From Chlamydiales bacterium (lineage in GTDB: Bacteria > Chlamydiota > Chlamydiia > Chlamydiales > JARBTQ01): a stretch of 48,804 bases of DNA. The stretch covers positions 1 through 48,804 of the forward strand of contig JARBTQ010000020.1 in assembly GCA_029240075.1 (NCBI GenBank). Direction: 5' to 3'. Below, piece after piece: positions 8,515 through 17,037 of this stretch; position 1 is the first letter of the stretch; every line of letters starts with the position of its first letter. A program made the translations under genes and the position numbers. The notes below the pieces were generated by a model. The model searched no databases. It was given only the letters and a program-made list of their open reading frames with translations, and was not told where the DNA came from.

Positions 8515-10653
8515 CTATTGGGGGAGATCTTTTCCTTTGAGCTTGCGGTAGTAGTTATTTTGAATTCGTTTATCTAACTGCTCGAGTAAATGCATGTCGA
8601 GACCACTTTGCCTTATAGACCAGTATAAAGCTTCGTAAATAGGCCATAATTGCTGACACTTTTTACAAGGGTCTATTTGGATAAGTTCTTGTTGACCAAC
8701 AAATTCTTCTAGGTTTATCTTCTCGGTAGGCAAAAAGGCGGAGAAAAAGAGGCGCTCACCTAGAGTTCCTGGTAAATCAACAGGATTTTGTGCGAGCAAT
8801 TTGGGAAGATCACGACAAGAGTTTAAGGCTATTTCAGCCTCTCCACAATTCCAGTTGTAGACAATCATATTGATAGCTTGCTCCTGAGTTAATTCGTTCC
8901 CCTCAACTATAGCTATGATCTCTTCTTGTAAGGGCTGTTCCTTCCGAAAAAGGGTAACAAGTTGCTGCCATTGGCATTCTGCCAAAGCTTTTGGGAAAAG
9001 TCTGTACATCTTACATAAGTATAATTCTCTTTTGCTAGGATTAAGTTGCCATTTCAGCAAATGCATTAGTTGCTTGATAAAACTATCCCGTATTATTTTT
9101 AAATTACTTATTGCCCCAATATAAATAGTATCTTTTTCTGCTATACAAAATTCAAAGAGAGAATGGACGGTACTGATGAGGAATTGAACTGTACCTATGC
9201 TAATATATCGTGCACTTAAAGCTACTTCTTGTTCTGGAAAAAGAGATTGGCATTTATCTTTAATTTCTTTAAATTTTATTAGTTTTTGAGGTTCTAAAGC
9301 CCATCTCCTTCCGCTGTTAGCAACAAGGAGACGCTCATTTACCGTATCCCATGCCGTTACGTAAGTAGATTTAGCTCCTTCAGTATTAGCATATATAGTC
9401 TCTACAATCTCTTTAAGGTTAGAGTGAGGCGTCATATCAACTCTGGTTGATTGCAAAGCGTTCATCCCCTTTTTCCACTCCTCTGTTTTAAAGAAGTAGG
9501 CATGGGATACCGCTCTCAGGATACTGGCAGACATTGAGATGATTTGGCCCGCCAGGTTGAGGAGCAACTCATCGTCAATGATTATATCTGGAACCATTCT
9601 TAGTAGATTGGCACACTGGGTGAGGATTTTTCCTAATTGGTACTCCTGCACTCGCTGCATCGTGATAGCATAATTATTCTGTTCTAATGTTTTTTGGGTA
9701 AAAATAATCCAACCAACGATTTTGCGGAGAGTTGTATCTGTCTGAGGCTCCCCCTTAATGTTGTATACAGGTAAGTCTTCATTAAAAGTGATTGCAAGCG
9801 CTTGAGTAGGATCTGGCAATTTTTTCCCATCGTCCCTACTATTAAGAGTGTATACCCACTGTATATTATGGGCTTGGTCTAGATGGGATTGAAAATCCTT
9901 TAACCAACTGAAAGGAGCGGCAGGTTGATAGAGTTCCGGCAGCACAAATGCCTTTTCTGTATCTGTAGAAACTGACTTCGCTAAAGAAAGGTCACCATCT
10001 TTGTGATATTTAGGTTCTAGCAGTGGCAGCCATTTGAGAAACTCGATGAAATCCTCTTCACTGTCTGAAACACCAGGAAAGACTTGCAATGCCTCTTGAT
10101 AAGAGAGTAACTGACTGCTTGTAATAGTGACCTTGTCTGTTGAAGCTTTATGTAAAGCGGATACACGCAGGAGGTAGTGGATTCCTTCTTTTACAACACA
10201 GAAATTATGAATTTTATTTATTTTTCCTTTACTACTCTTTGCTTCTATATGACAAGTTACTGCCGCTAGAATTTCTTCATCAACACTCTTTGCCTCATCA
10301 GAAGCTTGAATTTGGGGCAGATTATTTAAGAAAGAGATAAAATCGCTTTCATTCGAAGGTGCTCCTGGTAATTCTTTTTGCACCTCTTCAAATGACAATA
10401 GCTGTGCATTTTTGATAGCAATTATCTTAACAGCTTTTTCAGCATAAACCTCAAAATTAAGGAGGTGATGTACTCCCCTTTTTAAAACACAGAAATTATA
10501 ATTGTTTTTCAAAATCCCAGCATTGACTTGTGCTTTAATTATCTCTAAACCCTTTTGAACGATAGGATTTAGAACTTGATCCTTCCGCTCAAAATTAAAA
10601 ACAAAACCCTCTGTAACATTATTTGTTATTATACCTGTTGCATTTGCAATCAT
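8515..10653 (-). CDS. Unknown protein with a duplicated N-terminal module
   Basis: I recognise no known family. The N-terminal third holds two copies of a module of about 68 residues, at about 52-119 and 150-217 (numbered from the GTG at 10665). Both show N-F-C-V-x-K-x-G-x-H-x-L-L, then Q-L-L-S-[FY]-x-E, then F-P-G or L-P-G, then E-x-D-F-I-x-F-L. The rest (about 230-716) looks mainly helical, with a hydrophobic but not clearly membrane-spanning stretch near 375-395. There is no signal peptide. The start is uncertain: ATG at 10653 or GTG at 10665, neither with a strong ribosome site. Size, lack of homologues known to me and company of effector-like genes make it a candidate lineage-specific host-interaction protein. 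Confidence 0.75.
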   Translation of the reverse strand: MIANATGIITNNVTEGFVFNFERKDQVLNPIVQKGLEIIKAQVNAGILKNNYNFCVLKRGVHHLLNFEVYAEKAVKIIAIKNAQLLSFEEVQKELPGAPSNESDFISFLNNLPQIQASDEAKSVDEEILAAVTCHIEAKSSKGKINKIHNFCVVKEGIHYLLRVSALHKASTDKVTITSSQLLSYQEALQVFPGVSDSEEDFIEFLKWLPLLEPKYHKDGDLSLAKSVSTDTEKAFVLPELYQPAAPFSWLKDFQSHLDQAHNIQWVYTLNSRDDGKKLPDPTQALAITFNEDLPVYNIKGEPQTDTTLRKIVGWIIFTQKTLEQNNYAITMQRVQEYQLGKILTQCANLLRMVPDIIIDDELLLNLAGQIISMSASILRAVSHAYFFKTEEWKKGMNALQSTRVDMTPHSNLKEIVETIYANTEGAKSTYVTAWDTVNERLLVANSGRRWALEPQKLIKFKEIKDKCQSLFPEQEVALSARYISIGTVQFLISTVHSLFEFCIAEKDTIYIGAISNLKIIRDSFIKQLMHLLKWQLNPSKRELYLCKMYRLFPKALAECQWQQLVTLFRKEQPLQEEIIAIVEGNELTQEQAINMIVYNWNCGEAEIALNSCRDLPKLLAQNPVDLPGTLGERLFFSAFLPTEKINLEEFVGQQELIQIDPCKKCQQLWPIYEALYWSIRQSGLDMHLLEQLDKRIQNNYYRKLKGKDLPQ

Positions 10654-10825
10654 CAAAATACTCACTTAATAAAATTATAACACGACAATTATACAATAAA
10701 AAACTACAAAATCAAATAAAAAAGAAAGTTCCTAAATAGAAGATATTAGTGTATAAAATTGAGATTCATCAAATTTTGTAAGTAAGGGAACAAAGTGAAT
10801 GTACTGTAGTTATACAATCGGCAGC

Positions 10826-11404
10826 GTTGCATAAATACTCTAATAAGGCTTGAGCAAACAGATCGATTTTGGCTTTAGAAGAAAATACTGAGATAAAAAA
10901 AGAGGGGCAAACTCTAAGGTCGCTAAACCACAAAAAGAGAGCGCCCTATGAAAAGTAAATATCGTATAACGAATTAGTTTGTTCATAACAGATACTTAAT
11001 TCAAAGGGGAAGCATCAATTTTTGGTTTTCGGACGATTCTATTAACAATTGGTTTTCAAACCACTGCACCTGTGAAGCTGGCAGACCGCAGCTTTATTCA
11101 GACCAAGCCATTTTCTGCGAATTACTGATCAAAGTAACCTTTAAATTACTTTATAGAGCATTAGTCGGTTTCCTATTTTCTTTAATTAGCTTACTCAACT
11201 TAAACATACAATGTCCTTCATACACTCAAATTTGCCATAGAGCTAAAATGCTTGCGGACAGTTTACCTAAACTTAGCCATAAAAGACCCACAGATACCGT
11301 ATTTGACCCAACTGGACTTAAAGTCTATCAGATCAACCTATAAAGTAATATAAGGGATCTCATGGAAACACAAATAACGGTCTTCTAAGTACTATTATGC
11401 AACA
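10826..11404 (+). mobile_element. Remnant of an IS5-type insertion sequence
   Basis: The remnant is bounded by a short imperfect inverted repeat: gttgcataaatact at 10826-10839 and, on the other strand, gttgcataatagtact at 11389-11404. Inside lies a broken transposase frame. With under 600 bases between the ends, more than half of a typical IS5-family element of this group is missing, including the central and C-terminal catalytic parts. It cannot move by itself. Confidence 0.65.
10948..11343 (+). pseudogene. IS5-family (DDE) transposase fragment, inactivated
   Basis: Reading one frame from the ATG gives about 130 residues typical of the N-terminal half of IS5-group transposases: Y-R-I-T-N, R-G-S-I-N-F-W, G-R-P-Q-L-Y-S-D-Q-A-I, a helix with L-L-Y-R-A-L-V-G-F, Y-T-Q-I-C-H-R-A-K, and finally D-P-T-G-L-K-V-Y, which contains the first catalytic aspartate. 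Codon 10 is TAG (10975-10977) where relatives have Trp (R-N-W), so a single base change closed the frame. After K-V-Y the frame runs into TAA at 11341 and the remaining two thirds, with the second Asp and the Glu, are absent. This is a deletion derivative plus a nonsense mutation, with no sign of frame decay otherwise, so the event may be fairly recent. Confidence 0.8.
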
Positions 11405-11477
11405 AGACCTAGCGAAAACTGCTGTATTTTCACTATCAAACAGCAACGTTGACAATTTAAAAAAAGCATTTTTGAAT

Positions 11478-11496
11478 GGGCTCCTAGAGAGAGCCC
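11478..11496 (-). terminator. Rho-independent terminator of the carbonic anhydrase gene
   Basis: A perfect 6-bp GC-rich stem (gggctc at 11478-11483, gagccc at 11491-11496, 7-nt loop) lies 20 bases past the carbonic anhydrase stop. On the minus strand it is followed by attcaaaaatgc and then a run of seven T. The T run starts about a dozen bases after the stem, slightly far for a textbook terminator. Confidence 0.6.
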
Positions 11497-11515
11497 GCAA
11501 TGTTGTATAAAAAGA

Positions 11516-12262
11516 TTATTTTTGAGCGCTAGCAATGAAAGCTTGAACTGCAGCTTGGTCTTCAATACCATTTACGCTAATGAAATTAAGAGTACCGTAC
11601 CCTTTCCCAAATTTATTATGGAAATCGTACACTGCTCCCACTACAGTTAATTCCCCTTTTTCAACTTCCTCTTTGAATTTTTCAACTGATTGTTTAACTT
11701 GAGCTTTTACATTAGTTTGTATGTTAACAAACATTTTTTGATCTTTTTCGGAGTCGTTTTCATTTACCTTTGCTACTTGTAAAGTATCAAGCTCCTTCTT
11801 TATAGTAGGGCTGAGTGTTGCATAATCACCAGAAGCAGCAGCTACAGCACCACAACCTGTATGACCAATAACAACTAAAAGGGGTGTTTTTAGGTGATGT
11901 ACGCCATATTCTACACTACCTTCTACTGATTTTAACTGATTTCCAATATTGCGAATTATAAATAGATCATCTTCTGGAGTTTTATCCATAGCAAGCATTT
12001 GAACTCTTGAATCGCAGCAGGAGATTACTGTTGCTCGTGGATGCTGCTTTACTAGGAAGCCTTCAAAATGGGAGATCCCATTAGCTTTCACAAATGAATC
12101 ATTATCTTGTAAGAGATTTAACAACATACCTTTTACATTCTGATTAATTGGTTGTGTTAAATCAGGAAGGTTCATCGTGTTTTCTGCATAAACATTCGCA
12201 TTGAATACAACAGCTGTAGTCATGCCTAGCAAAAATAGGCCTTTTTTCATTGTTTTGAACAT
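11516..12262 (-). CDS. Exported beta-class carbonic anhydrase
   Basis: The enzyme interconverts CO2 and bicarbonate. The beta-class zinc site is complete: C-C-D-S-R-V (Cys ligand plus the Asp-Arg dyad), then H-T-G-C-G-A (His and Cys ligands). From the chosen start the N-terminus is short and basic followed by a hydrophobic stretch and an A-N-V-Y-A-E cleavage-like site near residue 26, so it should be periplasmic. The start at 12262 has GGAG six bases upstream; a longer frame starts four codons earlier inside that ribosome site. The length (248 with signal) is normal. Periplasmic beta enzymes are known in other bacteria. In an intracellular bacterium this could help pH adaptation or CO2 capture inside the vacuole, which is inference. 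Confidence 0.93.
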   Translation of the reverse strand: MFKTMKKGLFLLGMTTAVVFNANVYAENTMNLPDLTQPINQNVKGMLLNLLQDNDSFVKANGISHFEGFLVKQHPRATVISCCDSRVQMLAMDKTPEDDLFIIRNIGNQLKSVEGSVEYGVHHLKTPLLVVIGHTGCGAVAAASGDYATLSPTIKKELDTLQVAKVNENDSEKDQKMFVNIQTNVKAQVKQSVEKFKEEVEKGELTVVGAVYDFHNKFGKGYGTLNFISVNGIEDQAAVQAFIASAQK

Positions 12263-12706
12263 AAGCTTCTCCATTAAGGATGAATTGATTTAGGGTTTGT
12301 TTACTATAATTTCTGTTGCTTACTTTATCGGATGATCTCTTAAAAAACTGACCCTGAAAAATAATTGGAAGAAAATAAATTTGTTTGCTAGGAAAATTCT
12401 AATTTTCAGTAAAAAAATCATAGTATGACAATTTATGATGGATAATAAACATGCTCTTCCCTTAATGAAAGAGGTACAGTGCCATGCATATAGTATATTC
12501 ATCGAGAGTATATTGGATAGATTTGATTTTTATGGGTTTAGATAAATTACTGTAAGACTATTTTTACAGAAGATCTGTACATTCCTTGTTTTTTGTTTAA
12601 GAAGACTATCTAGTTGCTGTTGATTAAGTTTGTTCGCATTAAAAAATTTAAGAGTATAAACCTTAGAGTTTCAGAATAGAATTCTAAATAAGGAGTTATA
12701 GTTATC
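12263..12706. other. Divergent intergenic region
   Basis: These 444 AT-rich bases hold the upstream regions of the carbonic anhydrase gene (minus) and the receptor gene (plus). A possible plus-strand box pair near 12631-12661 (ttgttc, 19-base spacer, tataaa) is too widely spaced to claim. An AAGGAG at 12690-12695 serves the receptor gene. No other gene is supported. Confidence 0.4.
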
Positions 12707-14737
12707 GTGTCTCGATTAAAAAATCTTTCCATCGTACAAGAGGTACTTCTCATCTTATCTATTCCCATAGTTTTTTTGACCCTATTACTAGCCAATAATG
12801 TTTACCAGCATTTAGATGACACGAAAGAATTTGCTCGATTATCCAATCTTTCAGAATTATGTGAACATTTGGCTGAACTTATAGATGATCTGCAAGCTGA
12901 AAGGTACAGATCCAGCTTATATGCTGGTGGCACAACAACTCTGGTAGAACTTCAAAATGCCTGCGATGAGACAGATCGGTTGATGACTGAAATCACAAAT
13001 CGTGTAGAAATATTTAAAAAAGATTATCCACAGCATAGGGAACGGGTGATAGACCTCTTTTTGCCCCTACAGCAGAATTACAATAAGATTAAATCTTTTA
13101 GAATGAGCATACAAAATAAGACGATAACAGATCAAGATGCTATTATAGATACTTATGGAGTTCTTAATGATGCAGCTATCAATAATTTGACCTCCTTCCC
13201 TCGGTGGATAAGTACTGGAAATATCTTTCGCCGTATGATCAGTATAGCTCACCTGAGTAACAGTATAGGATTAACTGGACAAATCCGAGCTGAGATTGCA
13301 ATTGTTTTGCAGAAAGGGGAGATGGACAATTCTTGCTTTGAGAATGTCAAAAAATTTAAAGCTGAAAGGTCGGTCCACGAGGATGTTTTTAATGATTTAT
13401 GTGTTCCTAATGTTCAAAAGTACTATCTAGAAAAAATACAGGAACCCCTCTTTTTGGAGGCTACTCAGGTTTTAGATAAAATAATGGCTGAAGGGGTGGG
13501 TAAAAAGTTGTCAATTAATTTAAATACTACTGAATGGCGCGCTAAACAGACACAAAAAGTACAAATTTTAAAAGAAGTAGAAACTTTTGCTGTTAAAGAG
13601 CTTTACCAAGAATTAGCTCGTATGAAGCAAGAAGCACAAAAAGGTTTAATACTTAATATCGGAATATTACTTATAGTTCTAGTTGCAGTTACATTTTCAG
13701 TCTTATACAGCATGAAAGGGATTAAAACACGTTTTCAAATGTTGGAAGAGGGGCTTAATAAAATTTCCCAAGGAGATCTTACTCAACCTATTAATTTGGA
13801 GGGTAATAATGAGTTAGGTCGTCTAGCTAAGTTTATTAATGAAAAAGTACTAGGAAATCTCAGCAATATCAACGTGCAGCTTCAAAAGATTGCGGGTACT
13901 TTGAAAATGGTAGTTCAAGAATTATCAGCTTCTTCTAAAGAGATTTCAACGACTGCCAACCAGCAGTCCGCTGGGGTTAAAGAAGTTGTAAGTACTATGG
14001 AGGATACAGACCAGTTATCAAAACAGATTGCTCACAAGATAGGCGAAGTGACTCAAGCTGTACAGAAATCTGAAGGAGAAATTCAAAAGGGATTTGGCAT
14101 TATCCAGCAGAATCAAGGTAAAATGGGAGAGATTAAAGATGGGAATAACCAAACGATCGAGGGTATTAAGCAACTAGGGCAGCAAATTAACAGCATCTGG
14201 GATATTGTTAATATGATTAATGGTATCGCTGATCAAACTAAAATTATCGCTTTTAATGCGGAACTAGAAGCTTCCTCTGCTGGTGAGGCTGGCAAAAACT
14301 TCCAAATAGTGGCTACAGAGATTCGTCGTTTAGCAGACAATACAGTCAATTCTACTAGTGAAATTAAAGCTAAAATCCACGAAATTCAAAAATCATCGGA
14401 CCACTTGATTGTAACTGCTGAATCAGGCAGCTCTAAAATCCAGGAAGGATGGCAATTATCACAAAGTTTACAAGATGTCTTTAATGTAGTCCTTCATGGT
14501 TCTGAAATTACAGTTAAATCTTCAGACGTTGTTTCTCAATCTGTACAGCAACAAGTAGGTGCTTTTGAACAAATTGTCTTAACTATGCGACAGCTTGCTG
14601 AAGGAATTAGCAGTTCTTCGACTGCGGTTGGGGGAACTACTAAGATGGCTGAAAATTTACAAAATATAGCTAGTGATTTGGATAAAATTGTACAGCAGTA
14701 CAAACTACCTTCTGAAACAATTAGAAAAAAAGCATAG
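12707..14737 (+). CDS. Methyl-accepting chemotaxis-type receptor with NIT sensor domain
   Basis: The layout is TM1 (13-32), a long sensor region (about 40-300), TM2 (314-336), HAMP (about 336-390) and a signalling coiled coil (about 400-665). The sensor region resembles the NIT domain (nitrate/nitrite-sensing type): E-R-Y-R-S-S-L-Y near 65-72, a helix bundle, and a second half with I-G-L-T-G-Q-I-R-A-E near 187-196. The hairpin tip of the signalling domain is recognisable near 506-543 (G-I-A-D-Q-T, F-N-A-E-L-E-A-S-S-A-G-E-A-G, E-I-R-R-L-A-D), though A-F-N-A-E-L replaces the usual A-L-N-A-A-I. No cheA, cheW or methylation gene is nearby. The start is GTG with AAGGAG 11 bases upstream. A strong terminator follows. 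Confidence 0.9.
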   Translation: MSRLKNLSIVQEVLLILSIPIVFLTLLLANNVYQHLDDTKEFARLSNLSELCEHLAELIDDLQAERYRSSLYAGGTTTLVELQNACDETDRLMTEITNRVEIFKKDYPQHRERVIDLFLPLQQNYNKIKSFRMSIQNKTITDQDAIIDTYGVLNDAAINNLTSFPRWISTGNIFRRMISIAHLSNSIGLTGQIRAEIAIVLQKGEMDNSCFENVKKFKAERSVHEDVFNDLCVPNVQKYYLEKIQEPLFLEATQVLDKIMAEGVGKKLSINLNTTEWRAKQTQKVQILKEVETFAVKELYQELARMKQEAQKGLILNIGILLIVLVAVTFSVLYSMKGIKTRFQMLEEGLNKISQGDLTQPINLEGNNELGRLAKFINEKVLGNLSNINVQLQKIAGTLKMVVQELSASSKEISTTANQQSAGVKEVVSTMEDTDQLSKQIAHKIGEVTQAVQKSEGEIQKGFGIIQQNQGKMGEIKDGNNQTIEGIKQLGQQINSIWDIVNMINGIADQTKIIAFNAELEASSAGEAGKNFQIVATEIRRLADNTVNSTSEIKAKIHEIQKSSDHLIVTAESGSSKIQEGWQLSQSLQDVFNVVLHGSEITVKSSDVVSQSVQQQVGAFEQIVLTMRQLAEGISSSSTAVGGTTKMAENLQNIASDLDKIVQQYKLPSETIRKKA

Positions 14738-14759
14738 CAAACAGCTTTCTAATGAATTT

Positions 14760-14813
14760 AAATAGCTTCCTACTCTAACTATTAGCTTATCTTTAGGTAG
14801 GAAGCTATTTTCT
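14760..14813 (+). terminator. Rho-independent terminator of the receptor gene
   Basis: A 14-bp stem (14760-14773 with 14797-14810, core aatagcttcctac) with a 23-nt loop ends in a T run. It lies 22 bases past the receptor stop codon. The stem is preceded by A-rich sequence, so it could work in both directions. Confidence 0.8.
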
Positions 14814-14980
14814 GTCGGTCTTACTCATTATACACTGCTTGACTAGATTGACCTTTTTCCTGTTAACAGACAAAACAGTTGAATTGTCCGCACTCTGTAT
14901 AGCTTTGAGTCTAGATAAACCATTAATCGGTTATTTTACTCAAAAGCTAATATTGTTTATTGGAAGATTAATTTAATTTG

Positions 14981-15673
14981 TTAATGAACCACTTCAAGGC
15001 GACCATCGGCATGGCCAATAATCATACGTCCAGCGATATCAATAAAGAGACCTGTCTCAATTACCCCTGGAAGATTAATCAAGGCATGATGTAGTCCTTG
15101 TGGATTATGGTAGAGTTCGGGTTGACATTTAAGATCATAGATCCAATGCCCACCATCTGTAATAAATGTAGAACCATTGACTGTTGTACGCAATCTAGCT
15201 TGGATCCCCATATTTTCTATCTGCTGCAAAGTTGAGCCAAAACCGAAAGGGAGCACTTCAATAGGGAGAATATCTTGCCCTAATTGTGGCACAAGTTTGG
15301 TCTCGTCAGCAATAACGATCATCTCTTTACTTGCTGTAGCTACTATTTTTTCACGTAATAAGGCCCCCCCTTTCCCTTTGATCAACCGTTTATTAGGATC
15401 AATCTCATCTGCACCATCAACTGTTAGATCTATAACATCAAAAAAGGCATCACTGGAAAGAACTTGCAGACCTGCTTTAACTGCTTGCTGAAAGGCTGCT
15501 TCTGAAGTTGCTACAGCTGTAAATTTCAGACCTTCTTCTCTGATTCTTTGGCAAAGAGCTTCGATAAAAAATTTAGCTGTAGAACCTGTTCCTAAGCCTA
15601 CGACCATCCCATTTTCTATTAATTTTGCAGCTTCAAATCCAAGCTTTTGTTTAACAGATTGCATCTTATCCAT
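14981..15673 (-). CDS. rpiA: Ribose-5-phosphate isomerase A
   Basis: RpiA interconverts ribulose 5-phosphate and ribose 5-phosphate in the non-oxidative pentose phosphate pathway. The family motifs are all present: G-L-G-T-G-S-T-A at 26-33 (phosphate loop), D-L-T-V-D-G-A-D-E-I-D at 82-92 with the catalytic Asp pair, and K-G-K-G-G-A-L-L-R-E-K at 99-109 with the catalytic Lys and Glu. The length (230) is typical. The ATG has an AAAGGA about eight bases upstream. The gene lies 54 bases behind fcl on the same strand and may be co-transcribed. rpe, which acts on the same substrate, is at 33373-34095. Confidence 0.97.
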   Translation of the reverse strand: MDKMQSVKQKLGFEAAKLIENGMVVGLGTGSTAKFFIEALCQRIREEGLKFTAVATSEAAFQQAVKAGLQVLSSDAFFDVIDLTVDGADEIDPNKRLIKGKGGALLREKIVATASKEMIVIADETKLVPQLGQDILPIEVLPFGFGSTLQQIENMGIQARLRTTVNGSTFITDGGHWIYDLKCQPELYHNPQGLHHALINLPGVIETGLFIDIAGRMIIGHADGRLEVVH

Positions 15674-15727
15674 GAAATTTTCCTTTAATATTTTATTATT
15701 TCTATAGATCTTATGACTCGGTGCTAC

Positions 15728-16702
15728 TTAATTGAGTGCAATACCTCTTAAATTTGGGTAGCGGGTTACAAAATCTTTATAAGTCATTTCTAACCCTTCG
15801 CGTAAGCTGATTTTTGCTTTCCAACCGAGTTTTTCTATGCGAGTTGTATCAAGTTTTTTTCGTTCCATTCCATCAGGCTTTGATAAGTCGTGCACAATCA
15901 CCCCTTCATAACCGACAATCTCTTTAACCATATGAGCTAGGTCCTTAATAGTGAACTCATCTTCTGTTCCGACGTTAATTGTGGTTGGCTCTTGATAATT
16001 TTCTAGTAAAAAAAGACAAGCATCGGCTAAATCATCCACATTCAAAAATTCGCGATACACTTTACCAGTTCCCCATAAGGTGACTTCGGGCAGTTTATTC
16101 AATTTAGCTTCATGAAAACGGCGGATAAGAGCAGGAAGTACATGAGAGTTTTCTGCGTGGTAGTTATCTCCAAAACCGTATAAATTTGTAGGCATTGCGG
16201 ATACATATTTGCAGCCATATTGCTCAAAGTAGTATTGACACATTTTAAGCCCTGCTACTTTAGCAAGACCATAAGCCTCATTGGTTGGTTCAAAAGGCCC
16301 CTTCAATAAATAGTCTTCTTTGAGTGGTTGAGGTGAATTTTTAGGATAAATACAAGAACTACCTAAAAATAAGAGGCGCTCTATTTTATTTTCATATGCT
16401 CCATGAATAAGATTTGAAGCTATCATTAAGTTGTCATAGAGAAATTCACTACGATAAGTTGAATTAGCATAAATGCCCCCTACTTTAGCAGCCGCAATGA
16501 TAATAATCTCTGGACGATGTTGTTTAAGATAGGAATCAACCGCAGCTTGATTTATTAGATCTATCTGCTGTCTACCTGGAGTCAGAACATTTATGTAATC
16601 TAATTTGTGTAGCAGACGCGCTATTGCGCTGCCTACCATACCTTGTGCTCCAACTAAGAGTATTTTACTGTTACGTTCAATAGGATATTTAGAAGATTTC
16701 AT
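15728..16702 (-). CDS. fcl: GDP-L-fucose synthase
   Basis: This short-chain dehydrogenase epimerises and reduces GDP-4-keto-6-deoxy-mannose to GDP-L-fucose with NADPH. The NADP loop G-A-Q-G-M-V-G is at 18-24, the family-specific A-A-K-V-G-G-I at 71-77, the catalytic S-S-C-I-Y-P at 115-120 and the Y-x-x-x-K pair at Tyr144/Lys148. M-P-T-N-L-Y-G-x-G-D further on is typical of GFS enzymes. The length (324) is normal. The partner gmd (GDP-mannose dehydratase) is not in the window. The product would feed fucosylated or related deoxy-sugar surface glycans. No strong ribosome site precedes the ATG. Confidence 0.93.
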   Translation of the reverse strand: MKSSKYPIERNSKILLVGAQGMVGSAIARLLHKLDYINVLTPGRQQIDLINQAAVDSYLKQHRPEIIIIAAAKVGGIYANSTYRSEFLYDNLMIASNLIHGAYENKIERLLFLGSSCIYPKNSPQPLKEDYLLKGPFEPTNEAYGLAKVAGLKMCQYYFEQYGCKYVSAMPTNLYGFGDNYHAENSHVLPALIRRFHEAKLNKLPEVTLWGTGKVYREFLNVDDLADACLFLLENYQEPTTINVGTEDEFTIKDLAHMVKEIVGYEGVIVHDLSKPDGMERKKLDTTRIEKLGWKAKISLREGLEMTYKDFVTRYPNLRGIALN

Positions 16703-17037
16703 ATTTACAACTTTTCAAATGTCTATAAATTCATAAAATAAAAGCAGGATTTAATTCTCTAATTTAACACAACAAAGAAACAAAATGTTATCATCAAACT
16801 TAAAGCCTTATAATAAGAAGATAAACATACAATACAGTTTCTATCCTTCTTTTTGTATGTAAAATCTTTATCTTTGGGTTTGTCTAAAAGAGTTACCAGC
16901 CTATTATGGCTGCTTACTATAGCAATTTGCGCAATAATTACATACTATTAAGCCTTTTTCGATTGCTTGCTTGCTGGGCATTACTGCGGCTTTTTAAAAC
17001 TAACTCGAAAAAGGCTTATGCTGTTAACTTTTCTACC
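16703..17037. other. Intergenic region rich in inverted repeats
   Basis: The 335 bases between the terC-like gene and fcl hold no gene. They contain an 8-bp hairpin (acatacaa at 16825-16832, ttgtatgt at 16853-16860), a small agcc/ggct hairpin near 16900 and the 14-bp inverted repeat at 16949-17018. The terC-like transcript must end here and fcl must start here. Confidence 0.45.
16949..17018. repeat. 14-bp perfect inverted repeat, terminator or mini-element
   Basis: taagcctttttcga (16949-16962) and its exact reverse complement (17005-17018) enclose 42 bases. It starts 20 bases past the terC-like stop codon, which suits a terminator. However, the loop is long and no T run follows the stem on the minus strand. 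The end sequence tcgaaaaaggct recurs at about 2828 and, changed, near 38732, so a very small mobile repeat is an alternative. Confidence 0.5.

Noticed and set aside
12320-12795. Two minus-strand frames of about 60 codons upstream of the receptor gene
   Set aside because: No ribosome sites or domain content; one runs into the receptor gene's coding strand. They look like chance frames in AT-rich DNA.
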